In this document: one piece after another, positions 1 through 5,462 of the stretch
Numbering within the stretch: position 1 is the first letter of the stretch
Layout: every line of letters begins with the position of its first letter
NCBI GenBank assembly: GCA_964497715.1
Contig: CAZCDH010000018.1
Location: 1 to 10,226, forward strand
Length of the DNA stretch: 10,226 nucleotides
Direction: 5' to 3'
Source: JABHIB01 sp964497715
GTDB lineage: Archaea; Nanobdellota; Nanobdellia; SCGC-AAA011-G17; PNOQ01
Made by a program: the position numbers and the translations under genes
Notes under the pieces: generated by a model
What the model was told of the DNA's origin: nothing
The model's database searches: none
What the model saw: the letters and a program-made list of their open reading frames with translations, nothing else

Positions 1-105
1 TTTGAGAACTTCTTCTCTACTTCTAGATTTAATAACAACAATAATTCTAACATCTTCAGAAACTTCACTCCTTATTTCCTTATATTTACTGAGAATATTC
101 ATCAT
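1..105 (-). CDS. YggS/PLP-binding protein family, N-terminal fragment (runs off the window)
   Basis: An open frame of 35 codons starts at a double ATG (105 or 102) and leaves the window without a stop. The visible protein has an amphipathic first helix (KYKEIRSEV) followed by a hydrophobic strand ending in a lysine (IIVVIK, K26) and then SRSREEVLK. This order matches the start of YggS/PLPBP proteins, where the strand carries the lysine that binds pyridoxal phosphate and helps control vitamin B6 and amino-acid balance. The N-terminal helix is shorter than in most bacterial members. The start lies only about 9 nt beyond the 3' end of 5S rRNA, with a short T-run between them and no clear TATA box of its own, so it may be co-transcribed with 5S. 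With only 35 residues visible, the family call is tentative; the reading frame itself is fairly secure. Confidence 0.5.
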   Translation of the reverse strand, partial: MMNILSKYKEIRSEVSEDVRIIVVIKSRSREEVLK

Positions 106-114
106 GAATAAAAA

Positions 115-228
115 CGGACAACTTTCCAGAGTTCCCGTAAAAGAATACAGTACAGTCTGGAACGTAAGCTTGCTTAACTTCCGAGTTCGAGATGAGATCG
201 GGTGTATCCAAGCCACTATGATCGTCCT
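115..228 (-). rRNA. rrf: 5S ribosomal RNA
   Basis: Read on the minus strand, this contains the conserved 5S core: ACACCCGAUCUCAUC, then CGAACUCGGAAGUUAAGC, then a loop E/helix IV region. The ends pair as helix I (GGACGAU at the 5' end with GUUGUCC at the 3' end), which sets the boundaries to within about 2 nt. The length of about 114 nt is normal. A consensus TATA box lies 23-31 nt upstream and no 23S rRNA precedes it, so this is a freestanding 5S gene, as in several archaeal lineages with dispersed rRNA genes. A GTTTTTATTC stretch at the 3' end could act as an archaeal T-run terminator. Confidence 0.95.
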
Positions 229-250
229 AAGAAAAAGGGTAAAATTCTAA

Positions 251-265
251 TTTATAAATCTTTCT
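251..265 (-). promoter_or_regulatory. BRE/TATA promoter of 5S rRNA
   Basis: The minus strand reads AGAAAGATTTATAAA. TTTATAAA lies 23-31 nt before the 5S 5' end, with the purine-rich AGAAAG as TFB-recognition element. The TAG stop of the upstream gene (264-266) overlaps the BRE. Confidence 0.8.
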
Positions 266-599
266 AATTGCCCAAAGATCTAATTTCCAAACTACGAATA
301 CTATCCTCAAAAAGAATTTTAGATTCAATCATATAATCTCTATTCAATCTACTACTAAGATCCATAAATTTATTTATGAAAATCTTTTCAATTGAATCTC
401 CAGAATTAATAAAAACGTGTTCATTAAAATCTACAATATCATCACTATGGTGATCAAATCTATAATTTATACAATAAAGGGAACCGCTATCTATTTCAGA
501 AACTTTTGTATAATCTACATCAAGTTTGAAAGTCTTATCCTCAACCATACTCTTAGAATTCTCATAAATCGATTCTAAAAAATTATCAATAGTTATCAT
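264..599 (-). CDS. Hypothetical protein, 111 aa
   Basis: I do not recognise this protein. It is acidic and soluble, with no signal peptide or membrane segment. It appears to be alpha/beta, with an N-terminal helix (IDNFLESIYENSKSM), alternating strands in the middle (including SLYCINYRFDHHSDD, residues 41-55) and a C-terminal helix-strand stretch. A HH pair at 50-51 flanked by aspartates could bind metal, but no known motif is present. The ATG start is favoured because a BRE/TATA element sits 22-36 nt upstream, the spacing seen at other genes here. The frame has ordinary composition and its own promoter, so it is probably a real gene. The similarly small orphan at 634-927 lies next to it, but the two show no sequence similarity. 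Confidence 0.75.
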   Translation of the reverse strand: MITIDNFLESIYENSKSMVEDKTFKLDVDYTKVSEIDSGSLYCINYRFDHHSDDIVDFNEHVFINSGDSIEKIFINKFMDLSSRLNRDYMIESKILFEDSIRSLEIRSLGN

Positions 600-620
600 A
601 ATTTAAAGAAAAATAATGTA

Positions 621-635
621 CTTTTAAGCCTTTCT
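621..635 (-). promoter_or_regulatory. BRE/TATA promoter of the 111-aa gene
   Basis: The minus strand reads AGAAAGGCTTAAAAG, with the CTTAAAAG TATA element 22-29 nt before the ATG at 599. The AGAAAG BRE shares bases with the TAG stop of the upstream gene (634-636). Confidence 0.65.
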
Positions 636-927
636 AATAATCTTTCTGAACAATATCATCAACACTTATATCATAACTATCAAGCATACCATAATACATC
701 CCAAGTAATTGATTTTTATTCCTAGAATAAAACCCTGTAGGTAAATCCATATCATTCAGTTCATGAAATTCAATAATCCATCTCTTTGTCATGCCATAAC
801 TAACTGCAGGATCTTCAGTCATACCAGGTATAGAATAGTTTTTTTCAGAAAATAAACTAGGTTGAGAGTTATCACCATAATTAAAATCAAATTCCAACTG
901 TTCCCCTATTTTCTTCTCAAGTCCCAT
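634..927 (-). CDS. Hypothetical protein, 97 aa
   Basis: I do not recognise this protein. The first third is polar and probably flexible (EQLEFDFNYGDNSQPSLFSE). The rest looks compact: a strand RWIIEFHEL at about residues 49-57, a turn with DMDLPTGFYSRN (59-70), and a helix QLLGMYYGMLDSYDI (73-87). It has no signal peptide or transmembrane segment and is acidic overall. The EQLEFDF-type peptide near the N-terminus could be a short linear motif for a partner protein, but this is speculation. The ATG at 927 is supported by a TATA box 21-29 nt upstream, and translation ends in a TAG that is part of the next promoter. Transcription is therefore probably monocistronic. Function is unknown. Confidence 0.75.
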   Translation of the reverse strand: MGLEKKIGEQLEFDFNYGDNSQPSLFSEKNYSIPGMTEDPAVSYGMTKRWIIEFHELNDMDLPTGFYSRNKNQLLGMYYGMLDSYDISVDDIVQKDY

Positions 928-947
928 ATTTATGGTAAAAAATTCAG

Positions 948-963
948 ATATATAAAGATTTCC
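948..963 (-). promoter_or_regulatory. BRE/TATA promoter of the 97-aa gene
   Basis: The minus strand reads GGAAATCTTTATATAT; the TTTATATAT box lies 21-29 nt before the ATG at 927. It starts 2 nt after the TAA stop of pth2. Confidence 0.75.
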
Positions 964-965
964 AA

Positions 966-1310
966 TTACATCATTTTTAGTTCGCCACTAACACTATCTA
1001 CTTTTTTAACCTCATCAGGCCCAATAGCCAGACAAGTAATAGTTCCAGGATCAAGTTGAGTCTTACCAGCATCTCTAATCAACGCACTAGTAACTCCGAC
1101 ATCCTTAGCAAATTCTTTAAATTTGAACAGTTCTGATTCTCCTTTGACTTTCAAAACAACTTTTTTCATACCTTTATTTCGCCACGCTTTAACTTTCTGA
1201 TCATCACTCTTTAAAGTCGCCTCAGTAGAAGCATGTGCAACCTGTGCAGCCATTTTCCCCTTACTCATTACAATATCTGTCCTAACTAAAATTACTTGTT
1301 TGTATTCCAT
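966..1310 (-). CDS. pth2: Peptidyl-tRNA hydrolase, PTH2 family
   Basis: This enzyme cleaves the ester bond between a peptide and tRNA, rescuing tRNAs dropped from ribosomes in the cytosol. PTH2 is the archaeal/eukaryotic type, unrelated in fold to bacterial Pth. The 114 residues are full length for a stand-alone archaeal PTH2. The family hallmarks are all present: strand KQVILVR (4-10), the GKMAAQVAHA helix (18-27) with catalytic-region K19, VVLKVKGE (51-58), and the signature from IRDAGKTQL (78-86) to the T90/ITCLAIGP segment (91-98). The ATG at 1310 lies 19 nt inside the end of the HPF/RaiA-like gene, so the two are surely co-transcribed, and no Shine-Dalgarno sequence is obvious at the junction. 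Start and end fit family members closely. Confidence 0.96.
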   Translation of the reverse strand: MEYKQVILVRTDIVMSKGKMAAQVAHASTEATLKSDDQKVKAWRNKGMKKVVLKVKGESELFKFKEFAKDVGVTSALIRDAGKTQLDPGTITCLAIGPDEVKKVDSVSGELKMM

Positions 1311-1615
1311 TGGTGCTTCCCAATTTTATGTTTTATATTACTCTCAACTTTTTTCAAAACTTTATGTAATGCAGTAGATAAAATCCAATCTCCATCTTCG
1401 ACATTAACAAGATTATCTGGCAACTGAACTTTTGCATGAAAGGAATACATACATCTCCCTCCAACCTTACCATGTTTCTTAGCGTGAATAACTAATTTAC
1501 CAGGAATATCTCTTTTGATTTTCCCATAATAATTCTCAGAATAACTTAATATCTTTTCTCTCTCTTTTTCATCAAACCCTTCCATACCTAAAATTTGTAT
1601 ATTGTCGGTTACCAT
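1292..1615 (-). CDS. HPF/RaiA (S30AE)-like ribosome-associated protein, 107 aa
   Basis: The protein looks like a small archaeal relative of hibernation-promoting factors, which bind the 30S decoding region and silence idle ribosomes. It shows strand IQILGME (6-12), a helix with EKEREKILSYSENYYGKI (16-33), strands LVIHAKKHGKVGG (41-53) and MYSFHAKVQLP (56-66), then DWILSTALHKVLKKVESNIK (76-95), matching the HPF pattern in which strands lead to an 'A-x-d-a-h-k-A-l-x-x-l-e' helix. The basic patch (KKHGK, KVLKK, KHKIGKH) fits rRNA contact. It lacks the C-terminal dimerisation domain of long HPFs. The fold call rests on pattern recognition only. It overlaps pth2 by 19 nt, forming a two-gene unit around stalled or idle translation. 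A TATA box 23-32 nt upstream supports the ATG at 1615. Confidence 0.6.
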   Translation of the reverse strand: MVTDNIQILGMEGFDEKEREKILSYSENYYGKIKRDIPGKLVIHAKKHGKVGGRCMYSFHAKVQLPDNLVNVEDGDWILSTALHKVLKKVESNIKHKIGKHQWNTNK

Positions 1616-1637
1616 AACTAATTATTTTAACTCAGAA

Positions 1638-1653
1638 CTATTTAAAGTTTATC
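1638..1653 (-). promoter_or_regulatory. TATA promoter of the HPF-like/pth2 operon
   Basis: The minus strand reads GATAAACTTTAAATAG; CTTTAAATAG lies 23-32 nt before the ATG at 1615. The TAA stop codon of rlmE (1642-1644) is inside the TATA box, so the promoter lies partly in rlmE. Confidence 0.65.
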
Positions 1654-2190
1654 AATACCTATCAAATATATTTCTTTACTCTTTTTCCTGCTAGCTTCTG
1701 GCTTTACACTTCTAACCTTCCTAAAAGTTTTCTTAACTTCCTTATGAAATTCATCAAAATACTCTCCCTGAAAAATCTTACAAACATAATTCCCGTTTCT
1801 TTTCAAAACTTTTTTAGCTATCTCCAAAGATCTAGAACTTAAATTAAAAGAGTTATAATTATCATTATCTATTATCCCCGTAGTTTTTGGAGCAACATCA
1901 CTCATAACAAGATCATAATCTATTCCAACCTTCTCAAACAAAACATCATCAAAAATATCTGCTTTAATATACTTGACCTTATGAGAATTTACACTCTCAA
2001 TATCAACAGCAATAGCAATAGCTCCTTTCTCAACAGCATACTGACTCCAACTTCCAGGAGCAGCACCAATATCAAGAACTCTATCCCCTTTGTTAATCAA
2101 ATGGAATTTTCTATCCATATCTCTAAGTTTGAACACACTTCTTGCCTTATATCCTTCGGCCAAGGCCTTTTTAGTAAATTTATCTTTCAT
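1642..2190 (-). CDS. rlmE: 23S rRNA (uridine-2'-O)-methyltransferase RlmE/FtsJ
   Basis: This is an SAM-dependent enzyme that 2'-O-methylates the A-loop uridine of 23S rRNA (U2552 in E. coli numbering), late in large-subunit assembly. The 182 residues match the compact archaeal form without the C-terminal TRAM domain found in some euryarchaeal homologues. The SAM loop VLDIGAAPGSWSQ is at 38-50, and AVDIE follows at 61-65. The K-D-K-E tetrad is readable as K21 (SVFKL), D98 (MSDVAP), K138 (CKIFQG) and E173 (KSKEIYLIG). It starts 2 nt after the relE stop (TAA-AA-ATG), with no TATA box at the usual distance, so it appears to be the third gene of an operon behind a toxin-antitoxin pair. Confidence 0.95.
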   Translation of the reverse strand: MKDKFTKKALAEGYKARSVFKLRDMDRKFHLINKGDRVLDIGAAPGSWSQYAVEKGAIAIAVDIESVNSHKVKYIKADIFDDVLFEKVGIDYDLVMSDVAPKTTGIIDNDNYNSFNLSSRSLEIAKKVLKRNGNYVCKIFQGEYFDEFHKEVKKTFRKVRSVKPEASRKKSKEIYLIGIDKL

Positions 2191-2192
2191 TT

Positions 2193-2453
2193 TTATTTAT
2201 AGATATTATCATGATGATCAAAATCATCAAAATAGATTACATCTCCTATTACTCTGAAAATAAGAACAAATGAGCCAATATGAACTCTTTTTGTATCCTT
2301 CAAATTATACCTAAGATTTTTATAATAACTTAAATCAGATGAATTCACAACTTCTTCTATTTTTTTAATAATTGATTCATATTTTGACCTGTCTTTTTTA
2401 AAAAGTTTTTTAAGAACCTTCACCAACTTGTCACTATATTCAAATTCTTTCAT
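2193..2453 (-). CDS. RelE/ParE-superfamily toxin (archaeal mRNA interferase type)
   Basis: At 86 residues this matches archaeal RelE toxins, which cut mRNA in the ribosomal A site. It shows the N-terminal two-helix hairpin rich in lysine (KLVKVLKKLFKKDRSKYESI, residues 9-28), then YKNLRYNLKDTKRVHIGSFV with basic residues expected to contact RNA, strand LIFRVIGDVIYFDDF (63-77), and the tail DHHDNIYK typical of this archaeal branch. Its ATG overlaps the stop of the antitoxin gene by 4 nt (ATGA), the usual translational coupling of toxin to antitoxin. The gene then runs with a 2-nt gap into rlmE. Whether the toxin is active cannot be read from the sequence, but nothing is truncated. Confidence 0.85.
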   Translation of the reverse strand: MKEFEYSDKLVKVLKKLFKKDRSKYESIIKKIEEVVNSSDLSYYKNLRYNLKDTKRVHIGSFVLIFRVIGDVIYFDDFDHHDNIYK

Positions 2454-2689
2454 TCTTCAATTGATTTTCTTAATTTGGCAACACTATCAAACTTATGATA
2501 TTTTCCTTTTTGTATCTTTTCAAGTTTTTCTGCATACTCGGGCCTTAATTCCACTTCTAAACATTCGTGTTCAAATTTATTAATTACCAAATTAACAGCG
2601 TCAGATTTATTATTCAAACCATATTTGCCTTTAACTATGGTTAAAATTCTGTCTTCATGATCTCCGAGATTTACTATTGCTTGTACCAT
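2450..2689 (-). CDS. DUF2683-family antitoxin (ribbon-helix-helix type)
   Basis: This 79-residue protein begins MVQAIVNLGDHEDRILTIVK and continues with KYGLNNKSDAVNLVI (22-36), the strand-helix-helix pattern of DUF2683 proteins, which pair with RelE-like toxins. The C-terminal part (LRPEYAEKLEKIQKG, then FDSVAKLRKSIEE) is the likely toxin-binding arm. It overlaps the RelE gene by 4 nt. As a putative RHH DNA binder it probably represses its own operon; an inverted repeat with 7-bp arms lies right at its start codon, between the TATA box and translation start. The ATG at 2689 fits the TATA spacing within a few nt. The family name is from recognition, and the antitoxin role is inferred from gene order. 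Confidence 0.85.
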   Translation of the reverse strand: MVQAIVNLGDHEDRILTIVKGKYGLNNKSDAVNLVINKFEHECLEVELRPEYAEKLEKIQKGKYHKFDSVAKLRKSIEE

Positions 2690-2704
2690 TATAATTCATT
2701 ATAA
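2689..2704. promoter_or_regulatory. Candidate antitoxin operator (inverted repeat)
   Basis: TTATAAT-TC-ATTATAA is a perfect inverted repeat with 7-bp arms touching the antitoxin start codon, downstream of its TATA box. The position fits autorepression by an RHH antitoxin, but the arms are pure A/T and could arise by chance. Confidence 0.35.
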
Positions 2705-2718
2705 AATGTAATAAAATA

Positions 2719-2734
2719 TTATATAAACCTTTCT
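2719..2734 (-). promoter_or_regulatory. BRE/TATA promoter of the antitoxin-toxin-rlmE operon
   Basis: The minus strand reads AGAAAGGTTTATATAA. The TATA box lies 30-38 nt before the ATG at 2689, slightly further than at other genes, leaving a short leader of several nt. The BRE overlaps the TAG stop of the TGS GTPase gene (2733-2735). Confidence 0.75.
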
Positions 2735-3584
2735 ATTTCAAATGCAACTCAATAATGTCTCCCTCTTTTAATATATGATTAAAACCAACAGTTTGTGCAT
2801 CAAACTTTGCACTCTTTCCCCAAACCTTAGCAAAATCAAAATTCTCAACAAAGTCTTTATGAACAACTCTGGCAAGAGTTCTAACATTAGATCCTATATC
2901 TAAAGAAACTGGAGGATAATCCTTTCCCTTACCAATAGATTTAGTATAAACATAAATCAAACCTAATTTACTCCAAATTTTTTTCTTAATCCTCTCAGAT
3001 TCAATACAAGATTTAATAAGAACTCCTTTAAATCTTATTCCTGCCTCTCTTAATTCTCTCTTAACAATCGCAACATCTTCCTTAGAACTATCTGCAATAA
3101 CAATTAAATCTGCATGTCTAATTATCCCTAAAAACATCGGGCCTTTTTCTTTCTCTAAAAAATCCTCAATAATTGCAGGAATTTCAACAACCTGAACAAC
3201 AACACCTTCATAATCCATACTACCCATCTCAGGAATCTTTGTTGTAAACTCATAATCTGCAATCAAAGGTTTAGCATTTGTTATTTTACTTAGAATTGTA
3301 GATTTTCCAGAATTTGTAACCCCTATAATCACAACCTGTGCCGCACCTTCTTTTTTGATAGAGATCCCTCTTCCACCACCTTTGGCAGCTTTTTTCTCTT
3401 TCTCTAATAATGTCTTATACTTAACAATACGCTTCTTAATCCCATTTCTCAACTTTTCAGCACCCTTATGTTTAGGACCTACTTGAAGCATCTTCTGTAA
3501 AATTCTAATTTTTTCCGAAACAGATTCAGCATGCGCTAAATCATCTTCTAATCTCTGAAATTCAAAACCTGCATTGATTGGCAT
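2733..3584 (-). CDS. TGS-domain GTPase of the DRG/OBG superfamily, degenerate G motifs
   Basis: From the ATG at 3584 the protein has 283 residues. An N-terminal helical region (MPINAGFEFQRLEDDL, then a lysine-rich hairpin to about residue 66) and a GGGRG linker are typical of DRG proteins, which bind translating ribosomes. G1 is intact (GVTNSGKS, 88-95) and G2 is FTT (113-115). G3 reads EIPAI (134-138) where DRG/OBG have DxPG, and at the NKxD position only VLIKSC (188-193) is seen. The TGS domain occupies about 209-283 and ends in HILKEGDIIELHLK as in DRGs. GTP turnover may be weak or nucleotide choice altered. A GTG two codons earlier (3590) is possible, but the TATA box 22-29 nt before 3584 and the MPxN start favour the ATG. 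It is divergent from the PIN-ATPase gene. Confidence 0.88.
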   Translation of the reverse strand: MPINAGFEFQRLEDDLAHAESVSEKIRILQKMLQVGPKHKGAEKLRNGIKKRIVKYKTLLEKEKKAAKGGGRGISIKKEGAAQVVIIGVTNSGKSTILSKITNAKPLIADYEFTTKIPEMGSMDYEGVVVQVVEIPAIIEDFLEKEKGPMFLGIIRHADLIVIADSSKEDVAIVKRELREAGIRFKGVLIKSCIESERIKKKIWSKLGLIYVYTKSIGKGKDYPPVSLDIGSNVRTLARVVHKDFVENFDFAKVWGKSAKFDAQTVGFNHILKEGDIIELHLK

Positions 3585-3605
3585 ATTCACAAAGAAGAAT
3601 CAAAA

Positions 3606-3620
3606 GTTATAAAGCTTTCT
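3606..3620 (-). promoter_or_regulatory. BRE/TATA promoter of the TGS GTPase gene
   Basis: The minus strand reads AGAAAGCTTTATAAC, with TTTATAAC 22-29 nt before the ATG at 3584; this spacing decides the start codon. Confidence 0.75.
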
Positions 3621-3633
3621 TAACATAAAAATG

Positions 3634-3650
3634 TAGTAAACTATATAAAC
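3634..3650 (+). promoter_or_regulatory. BRE/TATA promoter of the PIN-ATPase gene
   Basis: GTAGTAAACTATATAAAC places TATATAAA 22-30 nt before the ATG at 3672. It lies back to back with the promoter of the divergent GTPase gene. Confidence 0.75.
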
Positions 3651-3671
3651 AATCTAAAGAATAAACAGCTT

Positions 3672-5462
3672 ATGAAAACATACGTACTTGACACTTCTGT
3701 AGTAATAGAAAAAATAGCATCAAAACTAATCAAAGCTAAAGAGATTTCTGGAACAATAATAATTCCAAACGCAGTTATGGCAGAACTAGAAGCTCAAGCA
3801 AATAAAAGAAAAGAAGTAGGACTTCTAGGAATTGAAGAAGTACAAGAACTACAAGAACTAAAAAAAGGAAAAGGAATAGAGATAAGATTCGAAGGGTTAA
3901 GGCCAACTCCTGCTCAAATTAAATTCGCAAAAGCTGGCGAAATAGATGCAATGATTCGTCAGATAGCTTACGATGAATCTGCAACACTAATAACTGCAGA
4001 TAGGGTGCAATCAGAATCAGCAAAAGCATTCGGGCTAAATGTCAGGTTCATAGAAACTCACACTCCAAGAGGAAAACTAAAGATAGAAAAATATTTCGAT
4101 GACAAAACTATGTCTTTACATATAAAAGAAGACTGCATTCCTAAAGCAAAAAGAGGTGGACCAGGAAACTGGAAACTAGTCGATTTAGGAAAAAAGAAAT
4201 TAAGATATAAAAAGATTGATGAACTAGCAAAAGAAATAGTTCAAAAAACCAAAGTAGATCCAAAATCATTTATAGAAATTAGCAATCCTGGCTCAACAAT
4301 AATCCAATATAAAAAATACAGAATAGTTATTGTTAGAAAACCAATATCTGATGGAATAGAAATCACTGTGATAAAACCAATAAAAAAACTATCGCTAAAA
4401 GATTATAACCTTCCTGAAGAAATACTAGAAAGAATAAAAACAAAAGCTAGAGGAATGATCATAGCAGGAGAAACAGGTTCAGGAAAATCAACACTAGCAC
4501 AGGCAATAGCAGAACAATATGTAAAAGAAGGAAAGATAACAAAGACTGTAGAATCTCCAAGAGATCTGCAACTAGATAAAAACATAACACAATACTCTAA
4601 ATCATTTACAAGCTCTGAAGAAATTCATGACATACTTTTCTTATCAAGACCAGACAATATTATTTTCGATGAAATAAGAGACACTCCAGATTTCAGACTA
4701 TTTACAGATTTAAGACTTGCAGGATCAAATTGTATAGGAGTATTGCACGCAGCTGCACCGATAGATACAGTTCAAAGATTTATTGGAAGACTAGATACTG
4801 GAACAATTCCATCAACAATAGATACCATACTATTTGTTGAAGCAGGAAAAGTAACAACAGTTTACACACTAAGGATGCTAGTAAAGGTTCCAACAGGAAT
4901 GACAGAATCAGACCTAGCTAGACCAGTAGTAGAAATAACAGACTACATGACAAAAAAACTGATGTATGAATTATACAGTTACGGAGAAGAGACGGTGATC
5001 ATACCGGTACAGCAAGAAAAAACTCCAGAACAAGGGCTAGCAGAAAAACAACTAGAAAGAGAACTGAAAAAATACTCCAATTCAATTAAAGTGGAATTAA
5101 TTTCATCAAACCGTGCAATACTCTATGCACAAAAGAAAGACATTCCATCAATAATCGGAACAAAAGGTAAAAGAATAGAAAATATAGAAAAAAAAGTTGG
5201 AATAAAACTAACTGTTAAAGAGTATGAAGGAACAAAAGAAGAATTGAGTTACAAAATAATAGACACTAAAAAATTCATCGCACTTTCTGTTCCAAGAGAT
5301 TATGCAAAACAAACAATAGAAATCAGTTTGGATAAACAATTCTTATTCTCCGGAGTAGCAGATGCAAAAGGAAGAATCAAAATACACAAAAAATCGCAAC
5401 TAGGAAAAACTGTCTTAGATGCACTAAAACAAAACAAAAAAATTGAATTAGAACTCAATTAA
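3672..5462 (+). CDS. PIN domain-ATPase-KH protein (PINA-like)
   Basis: This 596-residue protein is full length for the archaeal PIN-ATPase family. Domains in order: PIN nuclease-like domain (1-125) with acidic residues D7, E38, D92 and D110 in the expected places (YVLDTS, AELE, GEIDAMI, ITADR); a linker; a PilT/secretion-type ATPase (about 200-430) with Walker A GETGSGKS (266-273), Walker B IIFDEIR (330-336) and GVLHA (356-360); and a KH domain (about 473-530) with its GTKG loop at 496-499. The Sulfolobus homologue PINA is known as a hexameric ATPase that moves Holliday junctions and works with Hjc, so a role in recombination or nucleic-acid remodelling is inferred. It is the only plus-strand protein gene here, overlaps the convergent RHS gene by 8 bp at its 3' end, and appears monocistronic and leaderless. 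Confidence 0.93.
   Translation: MKTYVLDTSVVIEKIASKLIKAKEISGTIIIPNAVMAELEAQANKRKEVGLLGIEEVQELQELKKGKGIEIRFEGLRPTPAQIKFAKAGEIDAMIRQIAYDESATLITADRVQSESAKAFGLNVRFIETHTPRGKLKIEKYFDDKTMSLHIKEDCIPKAKRGGPGNWKLVDLGKKKLRYKKIDELAKEIVQKTKVDPKSFIEISNPGSTIIQYKKYRIVIVRKPISDGIEITVIKPIKKLSLKDYNLPEEILERIKTKARGMIIAGETGSGKSTLAQAIAEQYVKEGKITKTVESPRDLQLDKNITQYSKSFTSSEEIHDILFLSRPDNIIFDEIRDTPDFRLFTDLRLAGSNCIGVLHAAAPIDTVQRFIGRLDTGTIPSTIDTILFVEAGKVTTVYTLRMLVKVPTGMTESDLARPVVEITDYMTKKLMYELYSYGEETVIIPVQQEKTPEQGLAEKQLERELKKYSNSIKVELISSNRAILYAQKKDIPSIIGTKGKRIENIEKKVGIKLTVKEYEGTKEELSYKIIDTKKFIALSVPRDYAKQTIEISLDKQFLFSGVADAKGRIKIHKKSQLGKTVLDALKQNKKIELELN

Noticed and set aside
2..250. Plus-strand open frame of 82 codons
   Set aside because: It runs antisense through 5S rRNA and the YggS-like start; composition and overlap mark it as a shadow.
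862..1059. Plus-strand open frame of 65 codons
   Set aside because: It lies antisense to the 97-aa gene and pth2 and has no family-like features.
1981..2202. Plus-strand open frame of 73 codons
   Set aside because: It is antisense to the SAM-binding part of rlmE, a clear gene; the serine/asparagine-rich product is a complement artefact.
3585..3590. GTG start two codons upstream for the TGS GTPase
   Set aside because: The ATG at 3584 has better TATA spacing and gives the MPxN start usual in DRG proteins.
4403..4585. Minus-strand open frame of 60 codons
   Set aside because: It is antisense to the Walker A region of the PIN-ATPase gene.
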